A DNA stretch of 64,000 nt from Seriola aureovittata. Its lineage: Eukaryota > Chordata > Actinopteri > Carangiformes > Carangidae. The stretch covers positions 29,806,701-29,870,700 of the forward strand of contig NC_079364.1 of the NCBI RefSeq assembly GCF_021018895.1, in the 5' to 3' direction. Made by a program: the position numbers and the translations under genes. Within the stretch, counting starts at the first letter, position 1. The number at the start of each line of letters is the position of its first letter. The notes below the pieces were generated by a model. It had not been told where the DNA came from. It saw only the letters and a program-made list of their open reading frames with translations, and did not search any database. This document shows, in pieces, positions 11,925-23,279 of the stretch.

Positions 11925-12260
11925 TTTAAAGGAGCTATTTGTTTCTTTTGCTATTAGTACATAGCCAACATTAGCATTAACAGCTGTTTACCAGTTGGAA
12001 GAAACGCTGCGAGTTCAGCATCAAACTGCATTCCTTCACTTGTTAAGAGCTGTCTAGAATTCAACGCCAATCTTAACTCTCGTCTGTATTACGTCTACCA
12101 GCTAGCCCCAGCCCGCTCTGCTACGTTCAAATAGCAACTCACTGCAGCGTCCGATCTGCCCTGAAGACGTAGCACTGAATGCAACGATGGCCGGCAATCA
12201 CCACCATCTGCTCTCAGCAAGAACCCAAATCCGGCGGCAGAGAAAACTTGCAAATAGCCA
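11925..12260 (+). repeat. Dispersed repeat family D, copy 1
   Basis: AGCCAACATTAGCA and the GAGTTCAGCATCAAACT segment (about 11,961-12,030) recur in reverse at 62,880-63,000. The downstream part (ACCAGCTAGC, then ACTCACTG-AGC-TCCG, then CCCTGAAGA, 12,098-12,170) recurs in the same orientation at 29,390-29,465. So one long dispersed element is represented by three partial copies. The 104-codon frame at 12,179-12,493 starts in this repeat and is not taken as a gene. Confidence 0.6.
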
Positions 12261-13973
12261 CTTTAAACATCACCTCACATGTTGATGTTAATATGTTTGC
12301 GAACAAAAACACAACTATATACCTTGGACCTTCTTTTTACATTGGGTATGAGCGTTCTCACCATGGAATCAATAGAGTGTATCTAATGATGTCTGATGAT
12401 GACGATTTGTTGACTTGTTATGCTATTTTTTATTTTGTGTTGCTAGGGATATGTCTTTCTTGTCTACCTACAGAATATGAGACTCCTGCATAGTCACTGT
12501 GGTTATGTCCTTTTGTTTGCACACATCATTGCTAACTACGACTTTGTTCAACTTCCTTAATGTTTTCTTCACTCTCAACAATTTCTGGAAGAAAAAACAC
12601 AAGAGCCCACGCTGACCAATTATAGTCTTGCAGTCTTTAGTATCTCTGGAGTCCTGACATGTAGTTACATTGATGTAGAGGTGCATATCAGCTACTCTGG
12701 CTATATGCGTGAGCGCTGTAGCTACACCGAAAGGGCGTAGGTTTGGGCTCGACATTGGTGGGGACACAACAACCATTCCATAATCCAGTGATGCATTAGT
12801 ATTAACAGTCTAATAATGTAAGCCTGGTGACGTTAGCTAGATCGCAGGTTTTCATTTTAAATCACTGTGCTGGCTAGTTAGTATACTAACCATTACACTG
12901 TGAGTAGTGAAAAAACTCCTGATGTCTCTTTTTTGGTGGCATGATATCTTCAAAGTACAAGCACATGTTGGCATGGTTACAATTAAGTTATGTTTCCTGC
13001 AGTTCAGGCAGTTGAGGAAAGGAGTCATCTGAAATGCTTGAGGTCTGGACTGACAGCACTGATAACGTGCTGCCCGTGAGGAGTTAAGAGTGGATCAGTG
13101 TGCGGTAAGTGTAATATTTGTAGCTGACATCCAGAGCCTCCAGATAGTCGCTGCCCCTTCAGCCAATCAAATGCTGGCATGCCCAAATCAATTGTCTTGG
13201 AGACGTAGCCTCTGGGAGGGCACATCAGAATTATCTAATGATTTCAATACGAACATAGTTTGAACGAGTTCACTCAAATATGGGAAGGGTTCTGTCCTCC
13301 CAAAATATTGGTCGGGACCTGTCCCTACCAGCCATGTGCAAACATTCTACGCTATAACCCGCCATAACACTTATATTCAGCGTTAGTGTGATGTGTGATG
13401 TAGTCAATGAATATGTGCTAAACGTTTTCTGTAAACGTCACCTTGACAAATGTTTGAAAGTTGCAATAATAACAATTTAATATCAAGACACGAGCTTCCT
13501 ATAATGAAAGTGAATAAAGGATTGTTGTTGATGATTGCCTGGATACATCCTTACATCCTCATAGAACAATATATAGATTAAAGCTTTTTTTGTAATTATA
13601 TGCCCCTTTTTCCACTGATTATGTGTTAACAAAATTTGTTTTTGCTACTTTTTTCATCCATGACATGATATGTGATTTATAAATAACTGATCACATTTTT
13701 ACAGAGCTTGAACTGATGCATGTCTAGTCACACTGATAATATTATTACTAGAGGAAACTGTAGGAGCTCTTTTTAGAAATTCATTAAATCACCAGCTCTG
13801 TGTGTATGTGTACCCTATGTTTACCCTGTGTGTGTGTGTGCGCACGCGCATTATGTGTGAATCCAAGTGCCATGTTACGCTAAAGTTTCAAGTATGGCAA
13901 ATGGGAGCAGTGTCCTGCTGAGATTGAATAGTATGACTCTGCCACGATCACCCCAATCCACAGGCCACCAGTC

Positions 13974-13975
<2 letters not shown>
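12260..13975. other. Non-coding, probably partly old repeat
   Basis: The part near 12,660-12,770 and 13,270-13,330 (CCCAAAATATTGG-CGGGAC type words) looks like decayed transposon DNA but has no second copy here. No exon recognised. Confidence 0.4.

Positions 13976-14019
<44 letters not shown>
13976..14019. repeat. (AC)n microsatellite
   Basis: About 22 units. Confidence 0.95.
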
Positions 14020-14020
<1 letters not shown>

Positions 14021-14212
14021 GTGCCTCCCTCCTGTACTTAAGATGAATATGAAATCAGAAACAGGTATAAATATTTATGAAATGCATTATTCTTCGGCTT
14101 TTTTGCTAAAGTCGAGGTGAGCATGATTTGGCCCTGTCTCTCTCTGTTTTGCACCCTCTTCACAAAAGCTGTTCAATATAGAGACAAAGGGAAACCACAA
14201 ATGTTAAACATG

Positions 14213-14421
14213 AACACACACACGCAAACACACACACACACACACACACAGAGCAGCAGTGAAGGAATACATAACCGAGAGCTTAACTGAGCACTGTATC
14301 TGTATGGGTAGGCTATCTGTTACATCTGCCTGTAAAGTAGCTTCCTGGGAGACCTGCCAATTCAAACAGTTTCAAACACTCAGCCAGACACACACACACA
14401 CTCACACACACATACACACAC
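14213..14421. repeat. Two imperfect (AC)n arrays
   Basis: AC-rich arrays at about 14,213-14,250 and 14,388-14,421, with CG, TC and AT interruptions. Confidence 0.9.
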
Positions 14422-14739
14422 GGGTGCACATAATCCAGCTCAAAATGTATTTTACAGATGGTTTCTATAGGTAAAATACATATTTCAGAAATATTTTTTT
14501 TAAATTTATTTTGTCAAACTTTGGAACAGTATTTTAAAAGATGCTTTTGAACAACATTTCTCAGCGCACGCTCTCTAACTGCATTAAAACCATAAAAGTG
14601 TGAACGCGCTATTTAATCTCATCTGAAATCTTACTGTGCAGCAAGATGACTAAACTCGAGTATCTGTATTGTAAGATTTGTTATTAGCTGTGAAGTCTTC
14701 CCAAACAGCAGCTCTTATTGTGCTCTTCTCTGGATGTCT

Positions 14740-15050
14740 GTTGCATTGACATATTATGAAGCGCTGTTTTCTTCATAATGGCGATCATCACCCTCCTGAC
14801 CAAATCCAATGATTGCCATCTCGTGTCAGACTCTGAGTGCGGTAACCGAATAGAGGGAGTATCACCCGGGAATAGCTCCTCTCTAATTGTGCTCTCTGTT
14901 TTGGCTTCACTTTGGTTGACAGCTTTTCTTTTTTGTTCATTTTTTTTTTTTTCAGGGAGAGCAAATACACAGAAATGTTGCACCGAAGCAAAGTACAAAG
15001 AGCAGTCTATTGCAAGTGCGCCGAGCAATCGCCCTGATGAAACATAATTG
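14740..15050. promoter_or_regulatory. Candidate conserved block with a pyrimidine tract
   Basis: Low-repeat, near-balanced sequence with overlapping ORFs on both strands. A T-rich tract ends in TTTTCAG at about 14,940-14,955, an acceptor-like signal. The following sequence is open for about 25 codons in one frame and stops near 15,034, with no donor. I favour regulatory or neutral sequence over an exon. Confidence 0.25.
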
Positions 15051-15277
15051 TGTTTTAACGTGATAGAACAATATCCCTGCCCATAACTCCCTTTAACTCT
15101 TACTTTTGACGTGCCACTGAAAACATATTACAGCATGAGATGTTAGGCGGTATCAATTCTGTCTTTACTCTTTTTTTTATTTTATTTTTTGCAATAAAAC
15201 AGCTGAAAAAAATAAAACAGTTACCCTCCTTCGATCCTTCTTCATCCCTCCCCACTTCTTTACTCTCTTCATTGCAC

Positions 15278-15303
15278 CTCCTCCTCCTCCTCCTCCTCCT
15301 CCT
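15278..15303. repeat. (CTC)n trinucleotide repeat
   Basis: About eight units within a longer pyrimidine-rich stretch (15,220-15,310). Confidence 0.9.
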
Positions 15304-15704
15304 CTCACTGGCGGAGGAAGGAAGAGGTGGTAACACATAGCATGTCTTCATTAAAGTGTCACTCCCCATTATTTTCGTCCTATCTCAATTAGCAGCAGGT
15401 TTAATAAAGGGCCTCTTCTCTCTCTCGCTCTCTCTTTTTTGTAACTCTCTCCGTCTCCAAGTCTTTCTCTTTAACTCTGCAATCAGACTGAATGATGGAG
15501 TCACTGCTCAGAAAGTGATCGGCAGAATGGGAGGAACGGAAAGAGGAAAGGAAAAACAATGAGAGCTGAATACATGGGCTTAAAAAAAAAAAGAGAGGAG
15601 AGGAGGTAGAGCTGCACCAGTTTTCTTCCGAGCATCTCTTTCTCCTCTGAGAGCAATTAGACACTGCCGGCAGTGGCTAGTCCCCAGACTTATCTGCAGC
15701 TTCT

Positions 15705-15900
15705 GCTTGTGTGTGTGTGTCTGTGTGTGTGTGTGTGTGTGTGCATGTGTGTGAGAATGTCCAGTTTCCGCTATAACATCACAGTATCTCAAAGAGCTTT
15801 GTGAGTTCAGCAGAAATAAGTGCCTACAGGTCAGATTAAGAGGAGAGCACACACACATACACACACACACATCTACACACACACACACACACACACACAC
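15705..15900. repeat. (GT)n array then (AC)n array
   Basis: A GT array at 15,708-15,743 is followed about 100 bp later by an AC array at 15,848-15,900. The two form an imperfect inverted pair. Confidence 0.9.
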
Positions 15901-16124
15901 TAACAGAAGTAGCTACATCATCAGCAGAGTGACATCAATACCTTTCTCACCATGTATTGCCATATTTATCACATTAACAACAAATGTACCGATATGTATT
16001 TTATAAATAATCAAATCATAAACATTATAGTAATGCAAACACATAATGCAACAAGATGCAAGTAGCAAATATGTTTCGGCCAAAACATTTTGTCAAAGCA
16101 ATTTAAAATGATGCTAAATGATAA

Positions 16125-16618
16125 GTTGACTGCTTTTATATAGTGCTCTGCCAGTCTTAACAACCTCTCATAATGCTTTACACCACAAGTCACATTCACA
16201 CATTCTCACACACAGTCATGCAGCACTTCTCTACATATACTGTATATACATCCCTGTCACACAAGGACCATGTTGCAGTGGTACATCATACATTCCCGCT
16301 TATAATGCATCTCTATAATTCACATAAACATGGTTGCACTCTAACCCTTGCACATTGGTCCAAATACATGTACTTATTTATTCATTTATCTGCTTTCTCA
16401 TTTTCCATTGTGGATTTTCTCTGTATTTTTTTCTTTGCATTTTACTGTATTTTAATTACAGTTGCTATGACAATTAAATTTCCTTCCGGGGATTAATAAA
16501 GTCACCTCTCTATCTATCTATCTATGTACACTTTGACATGTGGACTGGAGGAGCCGTGGATTGAACCACCAGCCTTCCGATCAGTGGATGACCTGCTGTA
16601 ACTCCTGAGTCACACCTG
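16125..16618 (-). mobile_element. tRNA-derived SINE, interrupted by a LINE tail
   Basis: On the minus strand the element starts near 16,618 with a tRNA-like head: A-box-like GTGACTCAGGAGTTACAGC and a B box GGTTCAATCC (plus 16,560-16,570 region), then a body word CATGTCAAAGTGTAC. Its tail lies at 16,125-16,255 (minus-strand words GTGTAAAGCATTATGAGAGG, GTTAAGACTGGCAGAGC, ACTATATAAAAGC). This is the usual end of a fish SINE whose 3' part reads GTAAAGCGCTTTGAGTGGTCG in intact copies, as I remember it. The middle is replaced by foreign plus-strand sequence, so this copy is dead. Confidence 0.6.
16255..16524 (+). mobile_element. LINE 3' end with (TCTA)n tail, nested in the SINE
   Basis: The plus strand ends with ACAATTAAATTTCC, CCGGGGATTAATAAAGT and a short TCTA array (16,503-16,524). 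Polar ends of this kind, a short tandem repeat instead of poly(A), mark L2/CR1/RTE-like fish LINEs. I cannot name the clade. The left boundary is approximate, set where the SINE tail stops matching. No reverse transcriptase coding remains. Confidence 0.5.
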
Positions 16619-16937
16619 TAGAAGACTTTGACGACTGCCCCTCTGCAGTTGCAGTTTGCCAGAAGGGTGAAAGGTCTTCTCTCGCCAGTTTGACAATGTT
16701 TTCATCTGCTGTGACTCACAGATCTCAGTTCAGTACAAAGTCCACACCTCGTCACTGTTACTGTGATTTTCCACTTCATTCATCAGATGCACAACAGGAA
16801 CTTTTAACAGTCACCACCACTCTGGTAAATGTGCACATCGCCACATACAGTACATATACAGTAATTCTATTTATTCACACAAAAACATGCACGGACGCAC
16901 ATAAATGCACCTGCAGATACAGATATACTGCATGCAT

Positions 16938-16938
<1 letters not shown>

Positions 16939-16995
<57 letters not shown>

Positions 16996-16998
16996 ACA
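16939..16998. repeat. (CA)n microsatellite
   Basis: About 30 units with one GA interruption. Confidence 0.95.
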
Positions 16999-17129
16999 CC
17001 TTTTTCGTGTATTGGACTGATTACTATGGAGAGCGCTGCCATCTTACATTTAGATCTCCATGGTTTGGTTTAAGCGCACTAACTGAGAGTGCATACATTT
17101 ACACCTTCTCTCCCCAAACTCCCCTCTCT

Positions 17130-17130
<1 letters not shown>

Positions 17131-17166
<36 letters not shown>
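17131..17166. repeat. (AC)n microsatellite
   Basis: About 18 units. Confidence 0.95.
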
Positions 17167-17168
<2 letters not shown>

Positions 17169-17308
17169 TGGGTGATGACCAGTGACAGGGGTGGGTGGTT
17201 GGTCAGGGGCTGATCTGTGTGTAATTGGGGGGTATTACAGCAGCCATCTCACTTAGCCTCTGGGAGACTGATCTATATTCACTCTGCAACTCATATTCAC
17301 ATGGCTTC

Positions 17309-17310
<2 letters not shown>

Positions 17311-17349
<39 letters not shown>

Positions 17350-17372
17350 TTCACTTTTTGCACACACACAGG
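17311..17372. repeat. (CA)n microsatellite
   Basis: About 18 CA units to 17,348, then a weaker CA-rich stretch. Confidence 0.9.
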
Positions 17373-17694
17373 CACTAAACAGCGTTCTTCCACATAAAAT
17401 CTGCAGAACAAGAACAGGCAGTATCTCGGAAACACGGCAACACTGAGGTCCTCCCCAGCAAAAGAACAACAATTGTGCCAAATATCAAGTGTTAAATTGC
17501 GTTACGTTCTTATATTCATAGCAGTTGAAATCTGATCCCAGCATTTTAGGCTTGACTGGCAGAATGTCCATTATGTTTGATCTTGAATGTTGAGTCAAAA
17601 ATCTGCACGGATTTCACCCAATTATAATACCAATAAACTCATATAATGTGTAGAACAGTATATACGTATAAGAACAGCCAATAATTGGACAAAG

Positions 17695-18400
17695 GTATCA
17701 AGGCAGTGAGCCCTCGTGCCCTGTGGATGGGGGGCATTGTCGTGTGGGAGAGACCACTCCCATCCGGATAGAAATGCTTCATTACAGGATGAAGGTGATC
17801 ACTCAGAACAACTGTATTGATTTGCAGTGACCCCTCCCTCTAAGGGGACAACTAAATCCAAACCATGCCAGGAACTCGCCCACTTGTGGAGAACATTGTG
17901 AAGGATGAGTCATCTGACCATATTACTTTTCTCCACATCTCTGTAGACCAGTGCTGAGGCTTTTTGCACCACAGACGTCTCCAATGTGCGTTAATCTTTG
18001 TACGGAGGGGTTTATACACTGCAGCTCTCCTTTAATATCCCTCTCTATGTAACTTTGCACGGACAGTTCCTGCTGACAGTCTGAGCACGTCCTGCGTTGA
18101 CATTCTCAGTCACCTGGGGAAAGAGCTGCTCTTCTGTTTTTCCACAAATGCACGAACATCACGATCATCAGATGTGCGCTGTCGACCACAATGCCCGACC
18201 CTTATTTACTGACGTCTTTCACATAGATCTGAATGCAGACGTCACTAAACACCAGCCAGCTGAGCATCTTTGTGACTGAAGCTCCTGCCCCAACCCCTTC
18301 AAAGTCACTTAGATCTTTTCCTCTGATACAAAATCAGAATCAACTGAGTCCAATCAGCATTTTTTATACATGTCACAGAACATGATTGGATGTTAATTGC
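17695..18400 (-). pseudogene. Tc1/mariner transposase pseudogene (decayed)
   Basis: The minus strand encodes a broken Tc1-type transposase, an enzyme that cuts and pastes its element into TA sites. Reading from high to low coordinates: helix-turn-helix region words near 18,160-18,300; KPLRTKINAHWRR at about 17,980-18,018; the block with the first catalytic Asp, W-KVIWSDDSSFTMF, at about 17,885-17,945; and the second catalytic Asp block, HDNAPHPQGT, at about 17,712-17,750. In the family these correspond to WSDES-F and DDNAP-H. The C-terminal block with the third acidic residue is not seen. Several stops and frameshifts break the frame, so it is inactive. I could not identify the terminal inverted repeats; outer limits may reach about 17,520 and 18,480. 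Confidence 0.75.
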
Positions 18401-19025
18401 GTATTTGTACAATGCAACAGAATCCACATGGGGAGGCAACTTACTGTTTGCTGCAGTGCTGCCGGTCCCTTCTCATCCACCTTTATGAGTATAATGTAAC
18501 ATGTTGCAGTAACAACAGATCCAGGTTTAGGTTGGTGGGGCCTCTATAGTCAACACTGTCTGTCCACATAAGTGGATTTTCTTCAGCACTTCATCAGATA
18601 TGTTGTTAGAAAACAAATATGTTGCCTGTGAACACTTTACTGAAAAGTTCAATGTATTTGTGACTTGTCAAATATATACATTTGGCAAATATGTAAATTA
18701 ACATCATGTCCTCATGACGTTGATGCAGTCAGAATTACTTTTCGTACAAATCATATTTGCTGTTTCGGTCTACTTGTATAGAAAAGTAATTTGTAGGAGA
18801 CAGGTTGTTATAGTTGCAAATTCTGTGCTCATCACACACAATTATCATTTTCAAATTAAACTAATTATTAAATTGATGATTGCTGTTGTAACCCGTTCTG
18901 TTTTCTGTCAAAACCATCTCATTATTCTGCACTGTAAACTGCAGCGTAGGGTAAAGTACAATACAGAGACTGTCAGTTTTTATTTATTTTTCTTTTGCAG
19001 CTCTGAAATATGTGTGATACAGTGA

Positions 19026-19247
19026 CAGTGGTGGAAGAAATACCACACAATAAAAATACATCAACACGGAAAAGTCCTGCATTCAAAGTAAAGAAAAGTA
19101 CATTTACACAAGTATTATCACAAGTTATTATACTAGAGCCATTTCTGGGTGTGTATTTAAAATATAATAATCAGATTATTATTACCAATCCATTAGCCAT
19201 TGAGCAGCATTTTAATTTTGTTCACCACTTGCTCCAGCTGACTTTGT
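19026..19247 (+). mobile_element. CAGTGGTGGAA-type element, copy 1 (truncated)
   Basis: It begins exactly with CAGTGGTGGAAGAA, followed by ATACCACACAA, AAAAGTCCTGCATTCAAAGTA and AAGTACATTTACACAAGTATTATCA. These are phrases of a very common teleost non-autonomous element. Internal parts correspond in reverse to the copy at 51,925-52,200, and its terminal motif corresponds in reverse to the end of the copy at 63,320-63,662. It stops where a LINE tail begins. The CAGTGG end suggests a hAT-like relationship, but the class is unproven. Confidence 0.6.
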
Positions 19248-19460
19248 CAGATAAGATAAACTCTACTGATCGCACACATGGAATTCAAGTTTCCACAGCA
19301 GCAAAGGCTCAAGAACAGACGCACAAATAGATGACTTTTGTTTTCTTAAGAAAACTACAACAATACACACATTATGATCATATACTTCTTATTCAAATGT
19401 AGCATTAAATTGACAATAAAGATACAATAAACAACAACATAAACAGCAACAATAAAGTAA
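19248..19460 (-). mobile_element. LINE 3' end fragment (minus strand)
   Basis: CAGATAAGATAAACTCTACTGATC at 19,248-19,272, then TTCAAGTTTCCACAGCAGCAAAGG and an A-rich stretch, is the reverse complement of the fish LINE ending GGATCAATAAAGTTTATCTTATC as I recall it. It resembles the tail at 16,470-16,524 in the opposite orientation. No coding region remains. Confidence 0.5.
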
Positions 19461-19559
19461 ATCATTTAAAATGATTCTGTATGTTGTAATTTCGTGTCGA
19501 CCCCTGCAATCACTTTGTAAACGCACGTGTCACAGGTTTAAAAATGGAGATGATTGCTG

Positions 19560-19800
19560 CTCTTTATATTTAATGAGAACAACAGTGGAGAGCAGGAGAG
19601 CAAGGTGATCTCCTCTGTGCCCCAGAGAGCTCCATGCTAATTTTTCCAGGGCACGGGCCCATTAGCATAGGGAAGCTGACACCATTGCTTTAGGCTACAT
19701 ATAATACCCTAATGACCACTACGCTGTTACTTTGAATCAAGGGTATTAGTTTTGTCTCTGATGAAAGACAGCTGTGATGGCTTAGCCTAGTTCCAGTGTT
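19560..19800. promoter_or_regulatory. Candidate conserved regulatory block
   Basis: A repeat-free block with balanced composition contains GCTAATTTTTCC, CCCATTAGCATAGG, CCCTAATGACC and TTTGAATCAAGG-like words, that is, several homeodomain-type ATTA cores and possible E-box or TCF-like sites. It has no ORF of interest. Enhancer-like by texture only. Confidence 0.35.
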
Positions 19801-20499
19801 GGACAGTGAGGTGTTTTTTTCACTGCAGTGTTTTTGTGGAAAAAAAGAGAAAAAAAAAAAGAAAAATGTGATTTATCTTTGACTCCGAGTCAACGTATTG
19901 TCTTCTCTCCTCACGTCTCGCCTGCTCTCCCATCTCATCCCTCCTATGTCAATGTCTTTTTTGTTGCTCTCCTTTCTTTTTGCCCCTCTCCTCTTACACT
20001 TTTATTAAAAATGCATTTACTACATAAATCAAAGGAATCCGGTCGTAGTTATAGAATTATTACAGTAGACATGCAGCGTCTTGCAGCCGGAGCTTGGGAG
20101 CTTAATAAAAGCTGGAACGTGACGTGTGTTTGTCGATATACTGTTTAACACTCGCGCAGTACAGGAAGCCTCTTCGTTATCTCGTGCAGCTATGTCTCTT
20201 TGTGCTGGGACACAGAACTACACATAACACACCTCCAACTAAAAAGATTTTTTTTTTACAAGATCTAGATCCTCTTTCGGGTTAATATATTACATATTGC
20301 TTCCAGTGTCGTTTCTGTGTGCCTCCAAAATGTCATATAAATGCATAATAAATAATGAAGGTTACGTCACTGGCTTCAAGAAAATGTTACTGTGTGTCTG
20401 TGTTTGCAAACAAGTGAAAGTGCTGCACCTTTAACCTACAGAATATTCCTTTATCTTAAGGAATATATGAATTAATGACTCAATATTTCATTAATTGAC

Positions 20500-20820
20500 T
20501 CCTGAGTGATATTTTAGGAGGTTAAACTTCCCTGTCAAACGGCCTGTTATTAATTCTGTCTTCCTCGAGCGCAACAGTTCACATCCACATAACAGCAGAC
20601 CTCCACCCTGCTTTACATCAACATGTTTTCTGCCTGTGATAAAGGCTCTGATGTCACTCAAGCAACACATTATTGAGAAATTTCATTTGATTTCAAGAAA
20701 ATAGTGGACGGGGGGGGACAGAGAGGATCAAAAATTAATGTGGGACTTTGGGAAGCACGATAAATTATTGAGCGCCGGCCTGATTAATTCTTAATAGCCA
20801 TTGTCAAAAAATCACCGTCT
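20500..20820. promoter_or_regulatory. Candidate conserved regulatory block
   Basis: Low-repeat sequence with ATTAATTC, GATTAATTCTTAATAG and ATAAATTATTG words (homeodomain/HNF-like) between 20,540 and 20,800. No coding potential seen. Confidence 0.3.
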
Positions 20821-20893
20821 TCTAGTGCCGTTAATTCTCATCAAACCTACTTTAGAAGAGCATTTCTGTTCGTGCATACAGTGCAGTAGCACT

Positions 20894-20956
20894 TCCTCCC
20901 CCTCCTCCCCCTCCTCCCCCTCCTCCTCCTCCTCCACCTCCTCCTCCTCCTCCTCT
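20894..20956. repeat. Polypyrimidine (CCT/CTC)n repeat
   Basis: About 60 bp composed almost only of C and T in triplet and hexamer units. The Ser-Pro-rich frame across it is an artefact. Confidence 0.9.
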
Positions 20957-21029
20957 CTGCAGCCGGCTGCAGAGCAGAGATGCAGCTTGTTTCCTCCGGC
21001 TTGTCTGACCCACTACAGTTTGTGAAAAA

Positions 21030-23040
21030 CTGGCATATAGTAAAAGAAAAAAAAAATCAAAAGGGTAAATTTTTGAGTGTTTCTATTGTTACCCCAATAA
21101 AAACACTTTTACTTCTCAACTGCCAGTGCACACATTTGTTTTTTTTTAATTTTTTGAATAAAAGACATAGAGGCTTTGTAAGCTTTTCCACAGTAACGCT
21201 TTGCTGTCTTTATTTCCTCTTGGAACATTTTTTTTTTTTTTTTTTGCCACTGACTTCAAAGAGTTTTTAATTTGAAGAAGCATGAAGCAAGGAGAAACTC
21301 TTGTATCCCCTCTCAACCTGATAGAAAATCGTCCCTTGCTTCTGGAAGGACTCATTCTAATAGCACATGAAGAGAAACACAGTCATGCAGTGCACCAGAC
21401 AAAGGCATTGTGCGGTGAAGTGAATATCTAACTTAGTTTCTATTTTATTGTAAAGAATAATTCATGTCTAAAAATGTCTGTAAAAGTAGAGTTATGTTTT
21501 ATCCTTTAATCTTCTCTGCTTGTAAAACGATCTTTGATGGACAGGAATTAAAAGGCTCATTGATTTTAGCTGATGCCTTTTTTACCAGACACAGATAAGC
21601 AAAAAATGAAGCAGGCATTCAGACATACAAGTGTTTAAAAAAGTGATGTTGCTCTCATCGTGCGTGCAGCTGAATAGCTGAAATATCTGCTCCCTGCACA
21701 CACGAAGCAGAGTCAAAATACCAGCATCTTATTTTGAATATTAATTTCAAAACATGTTCTCATGAATTATAGATAACAGATATCAATATGTTAATGCGTA
21801 CACAACATATGGTTAGCTCCAATGATTATGGATTTACACCAGTAGGGGGAAGAGTGTGCAAGGAAACAGATCTTGGTGTTATGAAAGCAACAATCTGGCC
21901 ATGGGATCGAGCCTCTCTCTTCATGTAATACAAGAAAAAGTTACACGTTCCTGCTCGCATTCACTGACATTTAACAGTGAAGGCTACATTAGGACGGTGC
22001 TGCTCAGAAAAGAGGGGGAGTATCAAACTTATTTTCCGCAAGGAATCCCCATTTTCTTCAATTAAAAGGACATTTTTTTAGTGTTGTCACAGCAGTGGTG
22101 AGCTCTGAAAAAAATATTCTTTCAAATATTTAAAAAAATGACCACAAATCAAAAATAAGATCTTAATTTTTCTTTAATTTTTTTATTTTATTTTTCTAAT
22201 TTATTAAATCAATTAGATATTTAGTTATACTTTCTGTAAATCTTATGCATGTATCAATGTTTTGTTCTAGGTTTTCACTTAGCTGCCAGGGTTGACATTC
22301 TTGTGTAAATAAGCTGAGGCCTTTATATATTTATTACGTTTTTCTTTTTTTTTTTTAAACTGAAAAGCTAGTCTAATTTAACACACTTACTTTGAGTCTA
22401 AGATACATGATGCTCATAAAATCCCCACCATGCATATGTTTTAAATTGTAAATTCTCTGCATGTTGTTAAAACAGCCTGATTCACAAAAATAAAATAAGG
22501 TCAATTTGAAAATAATAATCACTAAAGAAATCTGGTGCTATCTCCATCCTGTATTTATTGTGAAGACACTACACACTACTGTTTTCTTTGTTTTAGAATT
22601 GTAACTTTTTTTAAAAGTGTAACTCCTTGCAAAGCCTGTGTGACATATTTAAAGCACCTTCTCTAAATTATGTCAAAACATATTTAATTAATTATATGTC
22701 AGTTGATCGGTGTGATCTCCAAGAAGTTAATGCTGTTGTCAACACCATCTTCTTTACACGCAGGTTATGTCATCAGAACAATCAAATACAAATGCTAACC
22801 TCCTTTAGCCTGCACGGAAATCAGTTGGGCCTGTAAGTAAGTGCATATTTCAGTTTAATTAAGCAAAGACTTCAAGCATTCAATCCAGCCTCAGTTCACA
22901 GATGAATATATCTATATGCAGTATCAAAACCGAAAGAAATATAACACTGAGCAAATAAAGCTGCTGAAAGCTGGTGAGCCCTTCCTGACCAGCTGTAAAG
23001 CAAAACCATGCGAAGATCTGTTACATGCTCGCCTTTACTC
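21030..23040. other. AT-rich non-coding sequence
   Basis: It contains homopolymer T and A tracts (for example 21,229-21,245, 22,345-22,356) but no recognised transposon, exon or tandem array. The region around 21,640-22,080 is lower in repeats. Confidence 0.5.
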
Positions 23041-23055
23041 CACTCCACAGCTACA

Positions 23056-23057
<2 letters not shown>

Positions 23058-23110
<53 letters not shown>
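23058..23110. repeat. (GT)n microsatellite
   Basis: About 26 pure GT units. Confidence 0.95.
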
Positions 23111-23112
<2 letters not shown>

Positions 23113-23217
23113 CCTGCCACTGACTGTTGACTGGCACGGCCTATCTTCTTCTGCATATTCAACAGCTCTTATGAATATCACAGCTACTTGATTGCATTGT
23201 GATTATTCACAATCCTC

Positions 23218-23262
23218 GCTCGCTCTCTCTCCCCTCTCTCTCTCTCTCTCTCTCCCTCTGTC
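23218..23262. repeat. (CT)n microsatellite
   Basis: Imperfect CT array with CCC interruptions. Confidence 0.9.
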
Positions 23263-23279
23263 TGCCCTCTGTACTCCAT

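Noticed and set aside
12179..12493. 104-codon ORF as a gene
   Set aside because: Its start lies inside dispersed repeat family D and it shows no domain or splice context.
14956..15034. Exon after the T tract and TTTTCAG, reading ESKYTEMLHRSK
   Set aside because: It stops after about 26 codons with no donor. The long T tract alone creates an acceptor-like signal.
20801..21025. Ser-Pro-rich protein
   Set aside because: It is produced by the CCT/CTC tract.
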